Assembly: GCA_907165275.2 (NCBI GenBank)
Contig: OU015650.1
Span: forward strand, 9,578,001 to 9,642,000
Source: Zygaena filipendulae
Lineage: Eukaryota; Arthropoda; Insecta; Lepidoptera; Zygaenidae
DNA: 64,000 nt
Reading direction: 5' to 3'
In this document: positions 57,903-64,000 of the stretch, in pieces
Layout of the letters: each line of letters opens with the position of its first letter
Position numbering within the stretch: the first letter of the stretch is position 1
Notes under the pieces: generated by a model
Told to the model about the DNA's origin: nothing
The model's database searches: none
What the model saw: only the letters and a program-made list of their open reading frames with translations
Program-made: the position numbers and the translations under genes

Positions 57903-58513
57903 ATAAAGAGCAAAAGTTTGTGAGTTTGTGACGTTGTAGGGGGTAATCTCTGGATCTAAAGAACCTATTTTGAAAATTCTGTCATTTATAGGGAGCTACA
58001 GTAATCCAGAGTGATATAGGATACTTTTTATCCTGGAGTTCCCGAGGGAACTCCAGAGTTTGTGAGTTCATGAGTTTGTAAGATTGTAGTGGGTAATCTC
58101 TGGATCTAATGAACCGATTTTAAAAATTCTTTCAATTATAAGAAGCTACAGTGATCTTGAGTAACATAGAGTACCTCTTATTCCGGAATCCCCGCGGGAA
58201 CTCCGAAAGTTGTGAGTTTGTGAGGTTGTAGGGGGTAATCTCTGGATCTACTGAACCGATTTTGAAAATTCTTTCACTTTTAAAAAGCTGCAGTGATCCT
58301 GAGTGATATAGGGTACTTTTTATCCCGGGATTTCCGCGGGAACTCCGGAGTTTGTGAAGTTATAATCCCTGGATCTAATGAACCGATTTTGAAAATGTTT
58401 TCACTTATGGGGAGCTACAGTGATCCAGAGTAATATAGGGTACTTTTTACTCCAGAATTCCCGCGAGTAGGTACTCCGAAATTACCGCGAGTGAAACCGC
58501 GGGGGTCAGCTAG
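57903..58513 (+). repeat. Tandem array, four ~140-base units of a Helitron-like repeat
   Basis: The anchor TCTCTGGATCT (TCCCTGGATCT in the last) falls at 57947, 58097, 58239 and 58366. Each unit has GATTTTGAAAAT, an AGCTACAGTGATCC stretch and a CGCGGGAACTCC end, and the array closes with one CCGCGGGGGTCAGCTAGT terminus. Confidence 0.8.
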
Positions 58514-59900
58514 TAATATATATATATACAGTGATGCGTTGGATTTAACCAGCTCTTAACTTGTAAACTTGGCTACCATTTGACGTGACCAGTTGGGGAT
58601 ATGTTTCTCAGTTTTCTATTCTTTATCGATCAACGTATGTCAACTTGGCTAACCCCGCAGGACAAGGACTCGAGAAGGTTTTAATTCCTAATTTCAAAAA
58701 TACGGTGCAATCACATGTGATCATGTGCTTTTCATAAAGCGATGGGATGAGCGCAAATAAGTTCAGATGTTCCCTTTTTCGCCCGAAAACTAAAATTTCG
58801 TAATCACAACTGTGATCTGTAATACAATAACTATTTTTATGCACTTCATCTAGACACATGCAATTTGCCTTTAGCCTATCATGGGTCTCAGGGTTTTTTT
58901 ACAGTGCAATAATATGATTAAAAAAAATCTATATGTTAATTGGATTCGAAAAGATAGTAGAATTAAAACTAAGTAGTATTTACGAGTTACGACAATTTAA
59001 GCTTTCCGTCTGACCTACATCTTTCGTTACAGTCATGATAGTAAATGTGGATGTGACATGGAATTAAAAGATATAAAAGGCTATTCTATATGATTAAGTG
59101 GTATTTTCTATGGGCATATTATTTTGTCTCCGCACAGGCGATACCTACATGAAATTCGTCCTCCCTTTTTCTGTTTACAGACAATATGTGCAAATCTTAT
59201 TATAATAAGAAATACATATACATATTTTATACTAGCTATTCCCTGCGGATTCACCCACACATACGCTAGCTGACGTCTACTACCTATAAACTATCTACCT
59301 GGCAAATTTTAGAAATTATTTTGTACTATAACAGGGATGTTGATCATATTGTTGTTTAAGAGTGTTTTTACTTGAAAAAACGTTTGGAATTTTACGCAGC
59401 AACAGGTTTATCAACAGGTCCATTTGAGAAAAATAATGCGTGAGTGTCGTCGAACACTTGGTTAGAACGAAGTTTTTTCCATATTAAACTGAATCCATTA
59501 TGTCCGTTATGCGTGAAAAGAGGCTAAAATACAAAAAAAAACTTATTTAGAAAAAAATACAGTTGCTTTATTTTTCCGTAGAGCAATCGTATGACGCCGT
59601 GATGGAAAATTAATTTGTACTCCCATCCGTATCGTGCGATAAAGAAATTCGTTCTAAAAAGTGGATATTGCTTAATTTGCTTCTACACGATTCAAAAAAC
59701 GCCGGTAACGTTACAATGAAAATCAATATGTTTCATGTCTGGAAATCCTTGATTGTCACGCATCAATATTCAACTATCAATTTGAACCCCGTTCTAATCT
59801 TAATCTTATATGATTTGGTACTATCTTAATTTAAATTTAACATCAGTATGCCCATCGAATACTTAACCTCGCTAGTCTCTCTATCCATATTATAACCTTT
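58514..59900. other. Intergenic, no gene seen
   Basis: At 59335 GGGATGTTGATCA resembles the MITE terminus but the following sequence is not that of the three MITE copies. Confidence 0.35.
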
Positions 59901-59939
59901 ACTTAATATTCACCGCCATAAGTAAATTACTGAGCCTAA

Positions 59940-60215
59940 AAGTTTATATACAATTTAACGACCCCCGAGTACATGATCAGGCAGCCGGTACGTTCCAATG
60001 TAACTTGCCCTACTCCTCGTGTGGGTATGTCGGGTGTTTGTTGATTAACATTCTGGCAAGACCGAGCAGTCAGGTGGACGAGCCCTTATCGAGAACCTAA
60101 TTACTGATCGCATGGAGATTGAGCTAGGCGAGCGGAATGCGTTATGACCTGTCGAATTAAATTCAAAGATATTTGCTCCGGTAAGGGCCCATGTCACAAT
60201 GGCGCGAAATAATTT
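59940..60215. other. Non-repetitive segment with balanced base composition
   Basis: The piece stands out from AT-rich neighbours, has no local repeat landmarks and no long frame. It could be a conserved regulatory element or an untranslated exon. Confidence 0.2.
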
Positions 60216-60429
60216 AATGAAATCTACAGTAGGTAAAATTAACTTTAGATGTTTGCGTTGTTCCTCTATTTGTACCTACCTACTCGTAAAGGGATTAAAT
60301 AGCAATGATATACTAAACTAATTTTAGTTTGGTATGGTGCTACCCTTCAATCATTAAAACCTCTGTTTAGAATAAAATGCACCTAATTTCAGGGGAATAA
60401 TTTGTCATATGTAGATACTTTAATCTTCC

Positions 60430-60786
60430 ATCATCTATATAGGTATAAAGCAAAATTTTACTGACTCACTGACTAAAACGAAATCTCGAAAACTACTTGG
60501 CCTATAAAACTCAAACTTGAGAGGTAGACAGAACTAAGTACGGATTTCCCCGAATTCCCGCGAGAACTCCCGAACTAACGCGGGTTAGTCTGTATATCTG
60601 TAAATCTGTATATATCTATAAATGCGAAAAGTCACTGGCTCACTGACTAAACACGAAAGCTGAATATACTACTTGACCTATGAAGCTGAAATTTGGCAGG
60701 TATATAGGTAAATTATGGGTAAAAGACCTCAGCTAAGAACGGAACTCAAAATGAATGCGAGTAAAACCGCAGGGAACAGCTATTTT
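60430..60786 (+). repeat. Two related repeats (ACTGACTCACTGACTAA variant)
   Basis: Copies start near 60455 and 60628; both contain CTGACTAAA-CGAAA and a GCGGGT/ACCGCAGGGAACAGCTA end. Confidence 0.5.
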
Positions 60787-61960
60787 AGTCAATACATAGG
60801 TACCTACGTAGGTACCTACTTACGATCGGAATCAGCATTTTATGCAATCAAACCGAGTTGCAGTTATAGATAGACGTATACCTAGATCAGACTAGATGAC
60901 TGATCTATCGATCGATCCGTTTGGCATGAAAATGAATCCGAGCATAGTTCAAAGATGGACTGCGGAGTTAGCGTACAAAGGCGCCAACGGAGGTAATGGC
61001 GCGTGCGTAATCCGCCCGAGTCGGCATTCACTGACAGCAGCCGGTAATTTTTTTAACGATCTTAATAGAAAATTCAATTACCTAAGGACTATAAAATAAT
61101 GTGACATTGTGAGATTCTATGACCACGGTGCACGATGGCATGGCATAGTCAAGTTTTAATATCAAGTAAATAAAACAACAAAATTATGCATATAAAATGA
61201 CACTAATATTTTTTTTAAATACCTACTGTCGTTATTTCAATAGGTATAATATTATATTGACATACCTACATAATGTAATAATGTAATAGTTAACGCAATA
61301 ATTTATATATTAATGAACAATTTAAAATAACAAATAACATTGTTTTTGTTGTTGTTTTGTTTTTGCAAAAACATACCTACTGAACTATTTGCACAATTTT
61401 ATAACTATAGGTAGGTATCATTAAAACCACTAAACGGACAGAAGCAAGGATGGATGGACACGGGAATGATCCAATACCTAAGTATTCTAATTTTCCTTTA
61501 AAAGTATAAAACTAAAAAACTGGACAAAAGTGGACCAATCCGTTTTTGAAGAAAAATCTTTAAGTATCTAACTTTAACTTATAATATTTTGATACTTTTA
61601 TTTGCTTACAAAATAAAATAAAACAACGATCTCATTTTGTGTGAACAAAGGTATCTATAATAAATAATAATAAAAGTTATAATTGGGCCGGTAAATCTAT
61701 TTTCGTGTAACGTCTTTGGTGTTATTGAGTTGTAAAAAGCTGACGTTGTTAAGAAAAATTGGAAAAAAAATTGTTACGTAAATTTTTATTACCTGTCATA
61801 AGCTGGTTATGAATATTTGGACGCTCGCTTGGTGAAGTAAAACTTTTAAAGGCTATTCACAAAGTAATTCAATTGAAAATTACAAATAAATTAAAAATAT
61901 TAAAATGTCTGATAATATGCTCAATAAAAACAAAAATGAAATACCATAATCTATCTATCT
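60787..61960. other. Intergenic, no gene seen
   Basis: A GC-richer stretch at 60950-61040 gives a 67-codon frame (60896-61099) with no recognisable domain. Confidence 0.35.
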
Positions 61961-61967
61961 ATACTAT

Positions 61968-62252
61968 AATAAAAGAGTAGAATCCGCGATTCTGTACATT
62001 GAATATTTTTAACAAAAATTGACAGAGACGAACCACAAAAAAAAATTAAAAATTCTTTTCTGTCTGTCTGTCTGTCTGTTCGCGATTATCTCCGAATCTA
62101 CTGAACGGATTGACATGCGGTTTTCACAGGTAGATTAAGCTTAGCCTGGAGCTACATATACTTAGACTTTATTTAATTTAAATCGGATGTCTGGAAAAAA
62201 ATTTGTTATATGAAAACGTTTTACGCGGGTGAAACCGCGGGGCACATCTAGT
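61968..62252 (+). repeat. Helitron-like repeat, GACA/TCTG variant
   Basis: A TCTGTCTGTCTGTCTGTCTG run, then TGAACGGATTGACATGCGG, and the end GGGTGAAACCGCGGGGCAC then ATCTAGT. It matches the opposite-strand copy in the Ig gene intron at 43054-43262. Confidence 0.65.
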
Positions 62253-62904
62253 ATAATAATATGTATACTATTTTATTACTGGACTGAATCATCTGATAAC
62301 TGTCTTAAAGAATAAAGATTTATCTATATCTATCTATACCTATTCTTTAAAACATTTATCGGTATAGGTAGACCGATTATGACTTCTGCGCAGTCGGCTC
62401 ACGGGAAAAGGAATAATGAGAAATTCGAATTGGCATAGCCACTTACTACGTATACTTCGCGCTTCCAAACACAGCTCGGGTGAAGCCGCGGGCAACAACT
62501 AATATTAAATTTACTAACGTTGGAGTACTGGGAGTACAGGAAAAACTGAGGCGGCAGCTCACCGGACTCATTCTGAACAAACTTTTAATAGAGTTTAAGC
62601 GCGGAAATCCAATTCAAAACTCATTGAATTACATTCACCTACCTGTGGGCTACGGCGATTCTGTATTATAATAAAACTTATAAACACAAAACCTCCCAAT
62701 TGCTAAGTTTTTATTTTGGAACACTATGAAATAGCTACACTTATCTTTTATACTATCTACGCATTGAAAATTTTGATTGGTTGTCGATTCGTTTGAACTC
62801 ACATTACGCAAGAACTACATATATTATTATGATATATTTTAGGTATAGGTATAACATTTGTTTTTAATAGAACAGGTAACCTACATGATACATCTTGAAA
62901 ATAA
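62253..62904. other. Intergenic, with a repeat end at 62475-62505
   Basis: GGGTGAAGCCGCGGGCAACAACTAAT at 62477 is another repeat terminus. A 63-codon frame following it has no known motif. Confidence 0.35.
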
Positions 62905-62914
62905 GATATGTCAG

Positions 62915-63262
62915 AAGGTCGGTGCGTTCGGATTAAACGCTGCAAGGCATATAGGTTCAAACCCTATTAACAGTGAGGTTGAGGAGATGTGAGGTGAAGG
63001 AAAACATCGTGAGGAAACCATAGCATGGTTGTAGGACACTTTCTATAGTGCCCGGCTGGTTAGCTACCACCTTCAAGTTGAAAATAAATCGATCGCCAAC
63101 TCGCTAACTCACTTGAAAGCCAGTTCCCATTCCTATTCCAAGTCGGCAACGCATCTGCGTGCTCTATGGTGTTACAGATGTCCATGGGTGGCGGTAATCA
63201 CTAACCATCAGGTGTGCCACCTGCCCGTTTGTTCATTGCCCCTCTTCCACAAAAAAAAGCTA
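62915..63262 (+). mobile_element. tRNA-derived SINE
   Basis: A tRNA-like head with the B-box-like GGTTCAAACCC (62958-62968) is followed by GGAAAACATCGTGAGGAAACC and a tail CCATCAGGTGTGCCACCTGC... ending in an A-run at 63249-63259. The tail resembles the 3' ends of lepidopteran LINE/SINE families. Target duplications were not found with certainty. Confidence 0.65.
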
Positions 63263-64000
63263 CTCTAAAAAGTTCCCGAAGGAATCTTCAAAATAGCATG
63301 AGTTAGATTTAAGAACAAATCAATTACAAATATAATATTAATTTCTATTTTAATTATGTATGTCTGTATGTAGCTATGTATCTACCCTTCGAGAGCTTTT
63401 TTATGCAAAAACTTTTGAATAAATTATTTTCATTATAGTGTAATCTTTTAAATTTAACCATCATGTAGGTAATTGTAAACCACCAAAAAAAAATGTAAAG
63501 AGATCAGATATTATTTTCTTTAAATAAATATAAGATTGTAGATTTAGCAAAAAAACATACACTTTTTGAAGTGATTCTTCTTTAAGCACTAGTCACCTAA
63601 CTTAATTAGAAAAGTTTAACTTCTTGCGCGTGTACATCCGATATACGCACCCATTTATTTTATTTTCTAATAAATGTAAACAAACAACGAAAAACAAGAT
63701 TCAAATATGAATGTGATACAGAGCCAAAAATGACATAAAGTAAAATAAATAACGTTGAGGGCAAGTCCACTCAGGCGTAAAAATGTAATATTCCCTTTCA
63801 ATTATATTTCGAATTTCATGCGGTAGGTAAGTATGGGGTCACGTCAACGTGGTGATATAGAGCGAAGCAAATAAATCGGAAGAGTGAGCCCTCGGGTTTT
63901 GAGACATTGGAACATGACGAATACGAGCCCGAAGGGATTGTCATAACAACTTTCAACAAAACATTCTATAGTAAAAATGTATTACAAATAATATGAAGAA
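63263..64000. other. Intergenic, no gene seen
   Basis: AT-rich with short frames only; continues beyond the window. Confidence 0.4.

Noticed and set aside
57903..58513. CRISPR-like array
   Set aside because: Units are ~140 bases with diverged repeats and no unique spacers, in a eukaryotic genome; it is a tandem of a known local repeat.
59335..59360. Fourth copy of the GGGATGTTGA MITE
   Set aside because: Only the first ~12 bases match; the body is different and no partner end is found.
60896..61099. 67-residue plus-strand frame
   Set aside because: No recognisable motif, and it begins within ordinary intergenic sequence.
62930..62975. tRNA gene
   Set aside because: There is a B-box-like GGTTCAAACCC but no matching acceptor stem, and the sequence continues into a SINE body and A-run.

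Overview
The window looks like lepidopteran (moth or butterfly) nuclear DNA. It is AT-rich, full of the short TAGGTAC/TACCTA-type runs and short interspersed repeats ending in GCACAGCTAGT that are common in Lepidoptera. It carries an intron-containing nervous-system adhesion gene among retroelements and DNA transposons. The taxon is an inference from style, not a search result.

Positions 1-25463 are almost entirely one family of BEL/Pao LTR retrotransposon, arranged in an unusual way. On the minus strand lie two copies (A and B) in exact tandem with a 7534-base period, sharing one LTR. B is cut off in its 5' leader at 14344. After about 70 bases of filler and a 28-base snap-back, the plus strand carries a 5'-truncated copy (C, from mid reverse transcriptase) and a complete copy (D), again sharing an LTR. 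The result is a head-to-head palindromic array of two tandem dimers. All four LTRs share boundaries (634 bases, TG...CA; the first is cut by the window edge). D has one intact 1808-residue Gag-Pol frame. A and B carry the same single in-frame TGA. C keeps only the RT-to-integrase end.

Positions 25464-38689 hold no gene I can name. They are dense in Helitron-like short repeats, one ~330-base MITE, and a deletion derivative of a Ty3/Gypsy element (32855-34122) with intact 150-base LTRs and a GTCCC target duplication, nested in one of the short repeats.

Positions 38690-45461 carry seven coding exons (plus strand) of a three-Ig-domain, probably GPI-anchored neuronal adhesion protein of the DIP/lachesin (Dpr-interacting protein) family. 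The reading frame joins cleanly across all six introns. The signal-peptide exon is not seen and may lie left of the window, which would put the whole Pao array in the first intron. An intron holds a Tc1/mariner remnant.

Positions 45462-64000 are intergenic. They contain more Helitron-like copies, two more MITE copies, a 144-base hairpin MITE, a hAT element with a perfect 8-base target duplication and a recognisable transposase C-terminus, a (GAAAT)30 microsatellite, a ~140-base tandem repeat array, and a tRNA-derived SINE. I see no convincing protein-coding gene there.
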